This document shows, one piece after another, positions 48,260 through 57,114 of a stretch of DNA of 64,000 nucleotides. The notes beneath the pieces were generated by a model that had not been told where the DNA came from, did not search any database, and saw only the letters and a program-made list of their open reading frames with translations. Each line of letters opens with the position of its first letter. Position 1 is the first letter of the stretch. The position numbers and the translations under genes were made by a program. The stretch is from Aeromicrobium sp. Root236 (GTDB lineage Bacteria; Actinomycetota; Actinomycetes; Propionibacteriales; Nocardioidaceae): contig NZ_LMIS01000001.1 in the NCBI RefSeq assembly GCF_001428805.1, positions 2,732,603-2,796,602 on the forward strand. The letters are read 5' to 3'.

Positions 48260-48819
48260 TAGACGACATCAGCGCACGGATCGGCAAGCGGGTGGCGCTC
48301 GAGCGAGAGCAGCGCGGCTGGTCGCTCAGCGAGCTGGCCGAGCGCTCCGGGGTGTCGCGGGCCATGATCCACAAGGTCGAACGTGGTGAGAGCAGCCCGA
48401 CCGCGACGCTGCTCGGCAAGCTCTCCGGCGCGTTCGGCCTCACGGTCTCCACCTTGATCGCACGCGGGGAGCCCCGTGGCACCCGGGTGCTGGCGCGTGA
48501 CGACCAGGAGCTGTGGGTGGATCCCGACACCGGCTATCGCCGGCGGCAGGTCATCACGACACCGGCCGGCGACATCACCGAGATCGTGATGCCGCCCGGC
48601 AAGGAGGTCGCGGTGCCGGCCGAGTCGTACGACTTCGGGATGCACGTCGTGTGGGTCGTCGAGGGCGTCCTGACGTTCGTCGTGGGTGAGACGACCTACG
48701 AGCTCGCGGCGGGGGACCGGCTGCGGATGGGCGATCCGGCACCGGTGGTCTACCGCAACGCGTCACCCGACGACGTGCGCTACGTCGTGACGGTGTTCTC
48801 GTCGTCGACCGACACGTAG
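48247..48819 (+). CDS. XRE-family regulator with cupin sensor domain
   Basis: 190 residues. N-terminal HTH (about 10-65): RVALEREQRGWSLSELAERSG then SRAMIHKVERGESSPT. C-terminal cupin (about 105-180): VWVVEGVLTFVVGETTYELAAGDRLRMGD. Such PuuR/SutR-like proteins sense small metabolites. It is leaderless with a palindrome across the start codon, suggesting autorepression. It is divergent from the GNAT gene, its likely target. Its 3' end overlaps the convergent MFS gene by 40 nt. Confidence 0.88.
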   Translation: MSTIVDDISARIGKRVALEREQRGWSLSELAERSGVSRAMIHKVERGESSPTATLLGKLSGAFGLTVSTLIARGEPRGTRVLARDDQELWVDPDTGYRRRQVITTPAGDITEIVMPPGKEVAVPAESYDFGMHVVWVVEGVLTFVVGETTYELAAGDRLRMGDPAPVVYRNASPDDVRYVVTVFSSSTDT

Positions 48820-50009
48820 TTGCTCGGCCGGAACGCCGGGATCAGCTGACCGCTCCAGCACCCGAGGGCGATGACCGTGGCGACCAGGCCACCGACCACG
48901 AAGCCACCCCAGGCGCCGACCTCGTCGATCGCGGCACCGATGACGGGTGAGCTGGCCGCGCCGCCGATCGTGAACGCCGTGCCCTGCCAGCCCATCGCCT
49001 CGCCGCGGCGCTCCTCGGGCACGAGCTTGGCGATCCACTCGGCGGCAGCCGTCATGGTCGGCGCGCAGAGGAACCCGGTGGGGATGACCCACAGCGACAG
49101 CGACCACACCTGCTCGCCGAGCCCGACGGGGATCGTCGTGAGGCCGAGGGCCAGCAGTAGATAGGTCGGCCGGATCGAGCGGTTGAGCGACCCGTAGATC
49201 AGACCGCCCAACAGGGAGGACAAGCCCCACAACCCGTAGGTGAAGCCGATCGCGCCGACCTTGTCGAGCTCGCGGAGCTCCGCGATGATGCCGAGGTCGG
49301 TGCCGACCAGGGTCGCCATCGTGCCGCCCGAGATGAGGAAGAGGAACACGACGGGCACCGACAGGATCGACGCCCCGGTCGACTCGGCGGGAGCCGCGTC
49401 GTCATCCTGCGAGGCCGAGCGGGTCGGCGGGTTGAGCCGCAGGAAGATCAGGCCCGCGAGGACCTCGCACGCGCCGACGGCGTAGAGCGCTGCGTCGCCG
49501 CCGGCCTGGGTCACGAGGAGCACCCCGGCGGCGGGGCCGATGATGAAGCTCGCCTCGGAGATGACCGAGTCGGCGGAGAACGCCGTGCGGCGCTGGCGCT
49601 CCTCGACCATGACGCTCAGCGAGAGCCGCACGATCGAGAACACGGGGATGAGGAACAGCCCCATGAACAGCGCGATCGGGATCAGCCACACGTACGAGGC
49701 GAACGTGGCCAGGGGATAGAGGAGTCCGACCGCGACGATCGAGGGCAGGATCGCGCGACGCATGCCGAGCCGGTCGATCAGGCGACCGCGCCACGGCGAC
49801 CCGATCGCCGCACCGAGGGTCGTGGCGGCGGCGACGACGCCGGCCTGCGCGTAGGTGCCGTCGAGGTCGCCGACGACGTAGAGCGTGAAGACCAGGGGTG
49901 CAGCCATCATCGGGATGCGTGCGAAGAAGGCCGCGATGAACAGCGTTCGGACGGACTTGTCCGCCCACAGCTGCGCATATCCGGAGAAGGCCACAGGAAA
50001 GTATTTCAC
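48780..50009 (-). CDS. MFS transporter
   Basis: 409 residues with about 12 membrane segments. GRLIDRLGMRRAIL is the MFS loop 2-3 motif, and LVPEERRGEAMGWQGTAF the symmetric one. The start is a GTG (KYFPVAFSGYAQLWADKSVR...). It resembles set-type sugar efflux/drug exporters, but the substrate is unclear. It converges with the XRE-cupin gene. No strong Shine-Dalgarno or leaderless word was found at this start, so the start is less certain than at other genes. Confidence 0.8.
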   Translation of the reverse strand: MKYFPVAFSGYAQLWADKSVRTLFIAAFFARIPMMAAPLVFTLYVVGDLDGTYAQAGVVAAATTLGAAIGSPWRGRLIDRLGMRRAILPSIVAVGLLYPLATFASYVWLIPIALFMGLFLIPVFSIVRLSLSVMVEERQRRTAFSADSVISEASFIIGPAAGVLLVTQAGGDAALYAVGACEVLAGLIFLRLNPPTRSASQDDDAAPAESTGASILSVPVVFLFLISGGTMATLVGTDLGIIAELRELDKVGAIGFTYGLWGLSSLLGGLIYGSLNRSIRPTYLLLALGLTTIPVGLGEQVWSLSLWVIPTGFLCAPTMTAAAEWIAKLVPEERRGEAMGWQGTAFTIGGAASSPVIGAAIDEVGAWGGFVVGGLVATVIALGCWSGQLIPAFRPSNYVSVDDENTVTT

Positions 50010-50136
50010 CCGGCACGGACACCTCAGGACCGACTGTCACCGATCGACGCGCCGTACGCGCTCACAGATGCGGATGCATGAAGTCTTGACGACACACGCT
50101 ACGGTGTGCTGCGTCTGACCAATCAGGAGTTCACCA

Positions 50137-52824
50137 GTGACCAGTCTCGTCATCGTCGAGTCGCCCAACAAGGTCCGCAGCATCGCGGGCTACCTCGGCG
50201 ACGGCTATGTCGTGGACTCCTCCGTCGGCCACATCCGCGACCTGCCACGCGGCGCTGACGAGGTGCCGGCGGCCTTCAAGGGCGAGACCTGGGCCCGCCT
50301 CGGCGTCAACATCGACAGCGAGTTCGAGCCGATCTACGTCGTCTCGGCCGACAAGAAGTCGCAGATGACCAAGCTCAAGAAGCTCCTCAAGGACGCCGAC
50401 GAGCTCGTCCTGGCGACGGATGAGGACCGTGAGGGCGAGGCCATCGCGTGGCACCTGCTCGACGAGCTCAAGCCCAAGGTCCCGGTCAAGCGCATCGTCT
50501 TCAACGAGATCACCAGGGACGCGATCCAGTACGCCATCGCCAACCCCCGCGACGTCGACATGGACCTCGTCGACGCCCAGGAGACCCGCCGCATCCTCGA
50601 CCGCCTCTACGGCTACGAGGTCAGCCCGGTGCTCTGGAAGAAGGTCATGAGCGGGCTGTCGGCCGGACGTGTGCAGTCCGTCGCGACGCGCCTCGTGGTC
50701 GAGCGTGAGCGTGAGCGCATGGCGTTCCACGTCGCGTCCTACTGGGACCTCGAGGCGACGTTCGACGCCGGCGAGGGCTTCGACCCGCGTCAGTTCCCCG
50801 CCAAGCTGTTCAGCGTCGACGGCAAGCGCATCGCGTCGGGCAACAACTTCGACAACGCCGGACAGCTGACGTCCGACAAGGTCGCGCACCTCGACGAGCA
50901 GCAGGCCGGGGCGCTGGCCGACGCGCTCGCGGAGCAGCCGTTCACCGTGCGTTCGGTCGAGTCCAAGCCCTACACGCGCCGCCCCTACGCGCCGTTCCGC
51001 ACCACGACGATGCAGCAGGAGGCGTCGCGCAAGTTCGGCTTCGGCGCCGCCCGCACGATGCAGGTCGCCCAGCGGCTCTACGAGGGCGGCCACATCACCT
51101 ATATGCGTACCGACTCGACGACCCTGTCGCAGACCGCGCTCAACGCGGCCCGCGCCCAGGTCACCGAGCTCTACGGCGCCGCCTACCTGCCCGCCTCGCC
51201 GCGCGTCTACGCCAGCAAGGTCAAGAACGCGCAGGAGGCCCACGAGGCGATCCGTCCCGCGGGCGAGCGGTTCAAGACCCCGCAGCAGACCGGCCTGGGC
51301 GGCGACGAGCTCCGGCTCTACGAGCTGATCTGGAAGCGCACGATCGCCTCGCAGATGAACGACGCCAAGGGCGACTCGGTGTCCATCCGCATCGGTGCGA
51401 CCGCGACGACCGGTGAGGACGTCGTGTTCGGCGCCTCGGGCCGCACGATCACGTTCTACGGATTCCTCAAGGCGTACGTCGAGTCGCACGACGACTCCGA
51501 CGCCGAGGGCGACGACCAGCAGACCAAGCTGCCCAACCTGTCGGAGGGGCAGACCGTCACCGCCGCCGAGCTCGGCAAGGCCGGCCACGAGACCAAGCCG
51601 CCGTCGCGCTACACCGAGGCCAGCCTGATCAGCGAGCTCGAGACCCGCGAGATCGGCCGCCCGTCGACGTACGCCTCGATCGTCGGCACGATCCAGAACC
51701 GCGGCTACGTCTACAAGAAGGGCACCGCGCTGGTCCCGGCGTGGATCGCGTTCTCGGTGATCCGGCTGATGGAGCAGCACTTCCCGCGGCTCATCGACTA
51801 CAACTTCACCGCCGAGCTCGAGGACGTCCTCGACGAGGTCGCCAAGGGTCGCGAGGAGCGGCTCAACGTGCTGACGAGCTTCTGGACCGGCACCGGCGAG
51901 GGCGACACGGGGCTCAAGCGCCTTGTCGAGAACCTGCCCGACATCGACGCGCGGGGCCTTGCGACCTTCCCGCTCGGCGAGGACATCGACTTGCGGGTCG
52001 GCCGCTACGGCCCGTACGTCGAGGGGCCGCCGTTCACCGAGGACGCCGAGGGCAAGAAGGTGCCGACCCGCGCCAACGTGCCGGACGACCTGCCGCCCGA
52101 CGAGCTGACGCTCGACCGCGCCAAGGAGCTCCTCGCGAGCCCCTCGGGCGTCGAGAAGGAGCTCGGCAAGCACCCCGAGACCGGCCTGATGATCACCGCC
52201 AAGAGCGGTCGCTACGGTCCCTACGTCACCGAGGCGCTGCCCGAGGACGCCAAGAAGGCCGACAAGCCGCGGACGGCGAGCCTGTTCGCGAGCATGGACC
52301 TCGACACGATCACGCTCGAGCAGGCCGTCGAGCTGCTCAAGCTGCCGCGCGTCGTCTACGTCGAGGAGGACGGCACCGAGGTCACGGCGCAGAACGGCCG
52401 CTACGGTCCCTACCTCAAGAAGGGCACCGACTCCCGGTCGCTCGAGCGCGAGGACCAGCTGCTCACGATCACCGAGGACGAGGTGCGCGCGATCTACGCG
52501 CAGCCCAAGACGTACGGGCGGCGGGCTGCCGCGGCGCCGCTCAAGGAGCTCGGCAACGACCCGGTCAGCGGCTCGCCGGTCGTGGCCAAGGACGGCCGCT
52601 TCGGCATGTACGTCACCGACGGCGAGTACAACGCGACCCTGCGCAAGGACGACTCGCTCGAGACGCTGACGCCGGAGCGCGCCTTCGAGCTGCTCGCCGA
52701 GCGCCGTGCCAAGGGCCCGGCCAAGAAGGGCGGCAAGAAGACCGCCAAGAAGGCCACGAAGAAGACCGCCAAGAAGTCGCCGGCCAAGAAGACCGCCAAG
52801 AAGTCGGTCGCCAAGAAGGCCTGA
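50137..52824 (+). CDS. topA: DNA topoisomerase I
   Basis: 895 residues, type IA topoisomerase. The TOPRIM region VIVESPNKVRSIAGYLG and ATDEDREGEAIAWHL, and the catalytic tyrosine in GHITYMRTDS (about residue 320). The C-terminus has four topo-C repeats (GRYGPYVEG, GRYGPYVTE, GRYGPYLKK, GRFGMYVTD) and a lysine tail of KKTAKK-like repeats, typical of actinobacteria, instead of zinc fingers. It relaxes negative supercoils. AGGAG lies 9 nt before the GTG start. Position near tmk/holB is conserved. Confidence 0.98.
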   Translation: MTSLVIVESPNKVRSIAGYLGDGYVVDSSVGHIRDLPRGADEVPAAFKGETWARLGVNIDSEFEPIYVVSADKKSQMTKLKKLLKDADELVLATDEDREGEAIAWHLLDELKPKVPVKRIVFNEITRDAIQYAIANPRDVDMDLVDAQETRRILDRLYGYEVSPVLWKKVMSGLSAGRVQSVATRLVVERERERMAFHVASYWDLEATFDAGEGFDPRQFPAKLFSVDGKRIASGNNFDNAGQLTSDKVAHLDEQQAGALADALAEQPFTVRSVESKPYTRRPYAPFRTTTMQQEASRKFGFGAARTMQVAQRLYEGGHITYMRTDSTTLSQTALNAARAQVTELYGAAYLPASPRVYASKVKNAQEAHEAIRPAGERFKTPQQTGLGGDELRLYELIWKRTIASQMNDAKGDSVSIRIGATATTGEDVVFGASGRTITFYGFLKAYVESHDDSDAEGDDQQTKLPNLSEGQTVTAAELGKAGHETKPPSRYTEASLISELETREIGRPSTYASIVGTIQNRGYVYKKGTALVPAWIAFSVIRLMEQHFPRLIDYNFTAELEDVLDEVAKGREERLNVLTSFWTGTGEGDTGLKRLVENLPDIDARGLATFPLGEDIDLRVGRYGPYVEGPPFTEDAEGKKVPTRANVPDDLPPDELTLDRAKELLASPSGVEKELGKHPETGLMITAKSGRYGPYVTEALPEDAKKADKPRTASLFASMDLDTITLEQAVELLKLPRVVYVEEDGTEVTAQNGRYGPYLKKGTDSRSLEREDQLLTITEDEVRAIYAQPKTYGRRAAAAPLKELGNDPVSGSPVVAKDGRFGMYVTDGEYNATLRKDDSLETLTPERAFELLAERRAKGPAKKGGKKTAKKATKKTAKKSPAKKTAKKSVAKKA

Positions 52825-52845
52825 CGACCTGCCACAATCGTGGCC

Positions 52846-54018
52846 ATGTTGCGCCCCATCGTCAGGCCTCTGTCACCGCGGGACCCGCACGAGGCGCACC
52901 GCGTCGCGTCGCCGCTCGAGCTGTTCACGGACCTCTGCTACGTCGTCGCGGTCGCGCAGGCCGCGCTGTCGCTGCACCACGAGATCACCGCCGACCACGC
53001 CGGCCACGGTCTCGTGTGGTTCGCCGTCTCGTTCTTCGCGATCTTCTGGGCCTGGCTCAACTTCGTCTGGTTCAACTCCGCGTACGACCCTGACGACACC
53101 GTCAACCGCATCTTGACACTGCTGCAGGTGTTCGGGTCGCTGGTGCTGGCGGCCGGCGTGCCCCGGATCTTCCACGAGGACTTCACGCTCGGCGTCGTCG
53201 GCTACGTCATCATGCGGGTCGGCCTGGTGCTGATGTGGCTGCGCGCCGCCTCGGGCCACCCGGAGCGGCGGACGACGGCGCTCCGCTATGCGTACGGGCT
53301 GATCCTCGTCCAGGTCGGCTGGGTCGTCGCGTTGCTGGTGACCTCCGGGCACATCCCGATCTGGCTCTTCCTCGTCATGGTGGCCCTCGACTTCGGGGTC
53401 CCGTTCTACGCCGAGCTCGCCGGCACGACGCCGTGGCACCCGCACCACATCGCCGAGCGCTATGGACTGTTCTTCATCATCGTGCTCGGCGAGACGATCC
53501 TCTCGGTGACGATCGCCCTGCAGGTCGCGTTCGACAAGGCGCACCCGCCCGCCGAGCTATGGCTGGTCGTGGCCGGCGGGGTGCTGAGCACGTTCAGCGG
53601 CTGGTGGCTCTACTTCGCTCGCGACAACGCCGACATCCTCACGGACAACTCGGTCGGGTACGTCTGGGGGTTCGGCCACTACGTCATCTTCGGCACGGCC
53701 GCCGCTCTCGGCGCCGGGCTGGCGGCGCGCGTCGACTTCTACTCCGACGACCATTCGAAGGTCTCCGACCTGGTCAGCAGCGCCTTCGTCACCGGGTCCG
53801 GCGCGGCGTTCCTCGTGGCGCTCTGGACCGTCAGCATCCGGCTGCACGACGCATCCATACGCACCGCCGGGCCGTTCGCCGCCGGCGCCCTCGCGATGAT
53901 CGCCGTGACGTTCGTGCCGTACTCCGAGCTCTGGGCCGGGCTGATCGCCGTCACGGTGCTCGTCACCGAGATCCGGCTGACGACCAACCGTGACGAGAGT
54001 GTCGGCGCCGAGTCCTAG
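52846..54018 (+). CDS. Low-temperature-requirement protein A (LtrA) family membrane protein
   Basis: About 390 residues, roughly ten membrane segments, PF06772-like. The N-terminus ASPLELFTDLCYVVAVAQAALSLHH is the family hallmark; another conserved stretch is ERYGLFFIIVLGETILSVTIAL. Role unknown. A GTG at 52840 could extend it by two residues. CACAAT lies 7 nt before the ATG, compatible with a leaderless start. It follows topA closely (16-21 nt). Confidence 0.85.
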   Translation: MLRPIVRPLSPRDPHEAHRVASPLELFTDLCYVVAVAQAALSLHHEITADHAGHGLVWFAVSFFAIFWAWLNFVWFNSAYDPDDTVNRILTLLQVFGSLVLAAGVPRIFHEDFTLGVVGYVIMRVGLVLMWLRAASGHPERRTTALRYAYGLILVQVGWVVALLVTSGHIPIWLFLVMVALDFGVPFYAELAGTTPWHPHHIAERYGLFFIIVLGETILSVTIALQVAFDKAHPPAELWLVVAGGVLSTFSGWWLYFARDNADILTDNSVGYVWGFGHYVIFGTAAALGAGLAARVDFYSDDHSKVSDLVSSAFVTGSGAAFLVALWTVSIRLHDASIRTAGPFAAGALAMIAVTFVPYSELWAGLIAVTVLVTEIRLTTNRDESVGAES

Positions 54019-54027
54019 GTTGGGCGC

Positions 54028-54429
54028 ATGACCGATGTGTCGCTCGACATCGTCGAACGCCTCCGTGCGATCTGTCTCGCGCTGCCCGACGCCTACGAGG
54101 AGACCGCGTGGACCGGCCTGCGCTGGTGCGTGCGACGCAAGACGTTCGCCCATGCGTTGGTCATCGACGACGGGCGGCCTGAGGCATACGCGCGCTTCAT
54201 CGCCGACCAGGGTCCCGTCACGGTCGTCACGTTCCGCGCCCCGGGCGACGAGCTGGAGGCGTTCCGCCAGGCCGGCCCGCCGTTCTTCGTCGCTCGGTGG
54301 GGCCGCGACGTCGTCGGGCTCGAGCTGAGGGACGACACCGACTGGGACGAGCTCGCCGAGATGCTGACCGACAGCTTCTGCGTCATGGCTCCGCAGAAGC
54401 TCGTGGCTCGCGTCGAGCGCCCCGCCTAG
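54028..54429 (+). CDS. MmcQ/YjbR-family protein
   Basis: 133 residues of the small YjbR-like fold: CLALPDAYEETAWTGLRWCVRRKTFAHAL, then VTFRAPGDELEAF and ending with DWDELAEMLTDSFCVMAP. These are putative DNA-binding proteins of unknown role. TAGGTT lies 6 nt before the ATG, a leaderless start. It stands alone between the LtrA gene and a methyltransferase. Confidence 0.82.
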   Translation: MTDVSLDIVERLRAICLALPDAYEETAWTGLRWCVRRKTFAHALVIDDGRPEAYARFIADQGPVTVVTFRAPGDELEAFRQAGPPFFVARWGRDVVGLELRDDTDWDELAEMLTDSFCVMAPQKLVARVERPA

Positions 54430-54466
54430 CTGGGCTGTGCGACCGCTGTCCGGCTACGGTGTACCG

Positions 54467-55324
54467 ATGGTCGACGTCCAGCGTGTGTCCCAGCTCGTAC
54501 GCGATCCCAGGGAAGGTGCTCGCGTCGTCGCCCGCAGACTGCGCACCCCGCCGTGTCTCGTGTGCGGCTCCCGGCGTTCGCGCACCCAGGTCGTCGACCG
54601 CAAGAAGCGGTCCTACGAGATCCGCATCTGCCAGCGCTGCCAGTACGTCTCCAACTTCACCAACACCGTCGACTACACGGCGTTCGAGTCGGTCGAGAGC
54701 TTCCGCCTCTCGCCCCGCGTCGGCACGGCAGAGCACCAGGGCCGCGAGTTCCACATGGCCGCGATGGGCGTCGACATCCTGCAACGGCAGGGCCTCAAGG
54801 TCATGGTGTTCGGTGCCGGCCGCAGCCTCGACTACCAGCACATCGCCAAGCTCCCGGCGGTGGACCGGGTCGTCATGAGCGATGTCGTCGACCTCGGCGT
54901 CGATGCCGACTTCCTCAACATCACCGAAGGCACGTCCGAGCGGTTCGACCTGATCATCGCGTGCGAGGTCGTCGAGCACTTCACGGATCCGCGCTCGGAG
55001 TTCCCGCGGCTGTTCAAGCTGCTCACCCGCAACGGTCTGCTGGTCTGCTCGACCAATATCTACGACGGTCGCAATGTGGCCAACCATCGCTACCTCTACT
55101 CGCGCGGCCACACGTCCTACTACAGCCCTAAGGCGATCGGCGTGATCGCCCGCCGGAGCCGCATGCGGTTCGACTTCCGGGTGCCGGCGATCGCGACGGG
55201 ATCGGCCGGGCTCCGCAAGCGCTATGTCCTCTTCACTCGCTCGCGAAGCAACATGGACCGCATCGTCCAGTACTTCGGCCGTCACGCCTACGCGCCCTCG
55301 GAGGACGTCGGGGCCACTGAGTAG
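54467..55324 (+). CDS. SAM-dependent methyltransferase with N-terminal zinc ribbon
   Basis: 285 residues. N-terminal zinc pair: CLVC (about 31) and CQRC (about 55), then a methyltransferase with MVFGAGRSLDYQHIA (a variant SAM loop), LIIACEVVEHFTDP and FKLLTRNGLLVCSTN. The layout matches the genes at 6586 and 9684. ATG at 54467 is chosen because TACGGT lies 6 nt upstream; an earlier GTG at 54437 is possible. It is 24 kb from the polysaccharide locus but could act on the same sugars. Confidence 0.8.
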   Translation: MVDVQRVSQLVRDPREGARVVARRLRTPPCLVCGSRRSRTQVVDRKKRSYEIRICQRCQYVSNFTNTVDYTAFESVESFRLSPRVGTAEHQGREFHMAAMGVDILQRQGLKVMVFGAGRSLDYQHIAKLPAVDRVVMSDVVDLGVDADFLNITEGTSERFDLIIACEVVEHFTDPRSEFPRLFKLLTRNGLLVCSTNIYDGRNVANHRYLYSRGHTSYYSPKAIGVIARRSRMRFDFRVPAIATGSAGLRKRYVLFTRSRSNMDRIVQYFGRHAYAPSEDVGATE

Positions 55325-55333
55325 GCTCGCCCC

Positions 55334-55975
55334 ATGGATCCGCTCTTCACCGAAACCGGGGTGTTCCTCGCTCTGGAGGGTGGGGAGGGTGCCGGCAAGT
55401 CGACGCAGGCCGTCATGCTCGTCGAGTGGCTCGAGAGCCTCGGCCACGGCGTCCTGCTGACTCGTGAGCCCGGCGCCACCGAGGTCGGCAAGATCCTGCG
55501 CCACATCGTGCTCGACAACGACACCGGCGAGCTGTCGCCACGCACCGAGGTCCTGCTCTATGCCGCCGACAAGGCCGAGCACGTCGACCAGGTCGTCCTC
55601 CCCGCGCTCGCCGAGGGCACGATCGTGCTGACCGACCGCTACGTCGACTCGCTGCTGGCCTACCAGGGCGCCGGCCGCCACCTCGACTCCGCCGAGGTCG
55701 AGCACGTCGCGCGCTGGGCGACGTCGTCGCTGCGGCCGCACCTCACGATCGTGCTCGACATCGATCCGGCCATCGGGCATCTCCGTTTCGAGGGTGCCGA
55801 TCGCATCGAGTCCGAGCCGCTCGAGTTCCACCAACGCGTACGCCAGCACTTCCTCGACCTGGCTGCCGCCGATCCGCAGCACTACCTCGTGGTCGGTGGC
55901 GGTGGCACGCCCGCAGAGATCCACGCCGAGATCCGCGCGGCCGTCGAGCCGTGGCTGGGGCAGGCGACGGCATGA
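55334..55975 (+). CDS. tmk: Thymidylate kinase
   Basis: 213 residues. P-loop EGGEGAGKSTQAVML, then LLTREPGATEVGK, the DRY motif VLTDRYVDSLLAYQG, and the Lid-like basic stretch near DRIESEPLEF. It phosphorylates dTMP to dTDP. TAGGCT lies 6 nt before the ATG (leaderless). It overlaps holB by ATGA, a conserved pair. Confidence 0.97.
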   Translation: MDPLFTETGVFLALEGGEGAGKSTQAVMLVEWLESLGHGVLLTREPGATEVGKILRHIVLDNDTGELSPRTEVLLYAADKAEHVDQVVLPALAEGTIVLTDRYVDSLLAYQGAGRHLDSAEVEHVARWATSSLRPHLTIVLDIDPAIGHLRFEGADRIESEPLEFHQRVRQHFLDLAAADPQHYLVVGGGGTPAEIHAEIRAAVEPWLGQATA

Positions 55976-57114
55976 CCGTGTGGTCGGACCTGGTCGGGCA
56001 GGAACCAGTCGTGGAGACCCTGCAGGCAGCGGTCGCCTCGGCCGGCGGTGACGGCCGTTCGATGACGCATGCCTGGCTCTTCACCGGTCCTCCCGGCTCG
56101 GGTCGCTCCAATGCCGCCCGGGCGTTCGCCGCTGGTCTGCAGTGTGAGCTCGGCGGTTGCGGCGAGTGCCACTCGTGCGCGACCGCACGCGCCGGCAGCC
56201 ACCCCGACATCACCCTGATCTCGACCGACGGCCTCTCGATCGGCGTCAAGGACATCCGCCAGTACGTACGCTCGTCCGCGCTGCGGCCCGCGCTCGGACG
56301 CTGGCAGATCCTCATCATCGAGGACGCCGACCGGCTCACCGACGAGGCGGCCAACGCGCTGCTCAAGGCCATCGAGGAGCCGTCGCGCCAGACCGTGTGG
56401 ATGCTGTGCGCGCCTGCGGTCGACGACGTGTCGGTCACCATCCGGTCGCGGGCCCGCAGCGTGCTGCTCAGGACTCCGTCGACCGAGGCCATCACCGGCC
56501 TCCTGGTCACCCGTGACGGGGTCGAGCCGGAGCTGGCGCACGCGGTCGCCGCCGCATCCCAGGGACACATCGGCCGCGCTCGCGGCCTGGCCCGCGATGC
56601 CGGCGCACGCGAGCGTCGCCGGGCGATCCTGTCGATCCCCGTCTCCCTGCACGACCTCGGTGACTGCCTCCGCGCCGCGCACCAGGTCAATGAGGAGGCG
56701 ACGGCGCGGGCCAAGGACTACTGCGACCCCGCCGACGAGCGTGAGCTCGACGACCTCCGGACGACGTGGGGCGTCGAGGAGCGAGGCCGGCGTCCCCCCG
56801 GCTACGCCGGCGCCCTCTCGACACTGCAGAAGGACCAGGACCGGCGGCGCAAGCGCATGGCCCGCGACTCGATCGACGGCGTGCTGCTCGACCTGCTGTC
56901 CTTCTGCCGCGACGTCCTCGCCGTGCAGTGCGCGACCGGCGTCGACCTCGTCAACGCCGACGTCGCCGACGACATCCACGACCTGGCCCGGGTGTGGACG
57001 CCTGAGTCGACGATCCACACGATCGATGCCATCGTCGAGTGTCGCAACGCCTTGACGGCCAACGCCGCACCACTGCTCGCTCTCGAACGCATGATGATGG
57101 GACTTCGCCGGTGA
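55972..57114 (+). CDS. holB: DNA polymerase III subunit delta'
   Basis: 380 residues, AAA+ clamp-loader subunit. TGPPGSGRSNAARAFA is the P-loop with Arg for Lys, as in actinobacterial delta'. GGCGECHSCATAR is the zinc module (four Cys), then IIEDADRLTDEAANALLKAIEEP. Delta' does not need ATPase. The start overlaps tmk (ATGA); its stop overlaps the next start (GTGA). Confidence 0.95.
   Translation: MTVWSDLVGQEPVVETLQAAVASAGGDGRSMTHAWLFTGPPGSGRSNAARAFAAGLQCELGGCGECHSCATARAGSHPDITLISTDGLSIGVKDIRQYVRSSALRPALGRWQILIIEDADRLTDEAANALLKAIEEPSRQTVWMLCAPAVDDVSVTIRSRARSVLLRTPSTEAITGLLVTRDGVEPELAHAVAAASQGHIGRARGLARDAGARERRRAILSIPVSLHDLGDCLRAAHQVNEEATARAKDYCDPADERELDDLRTTWGVEERGRRPPGYAGALSTLQKDQDRRRKRMARDSIDGVLLDLLSFCRDVLAVQCATGVDLVNADVADDIHDLARVWTPESTIHTIDAIVECRNALTANAAPLLALERMMMGLRR

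Noticed and set aside
52700..52824. Possible tandem repeat at the end of topA
   Set aside because: It encodes the lysine/alanine tail typical of actinobacterial topoisomerase I, not a separate repeat element.
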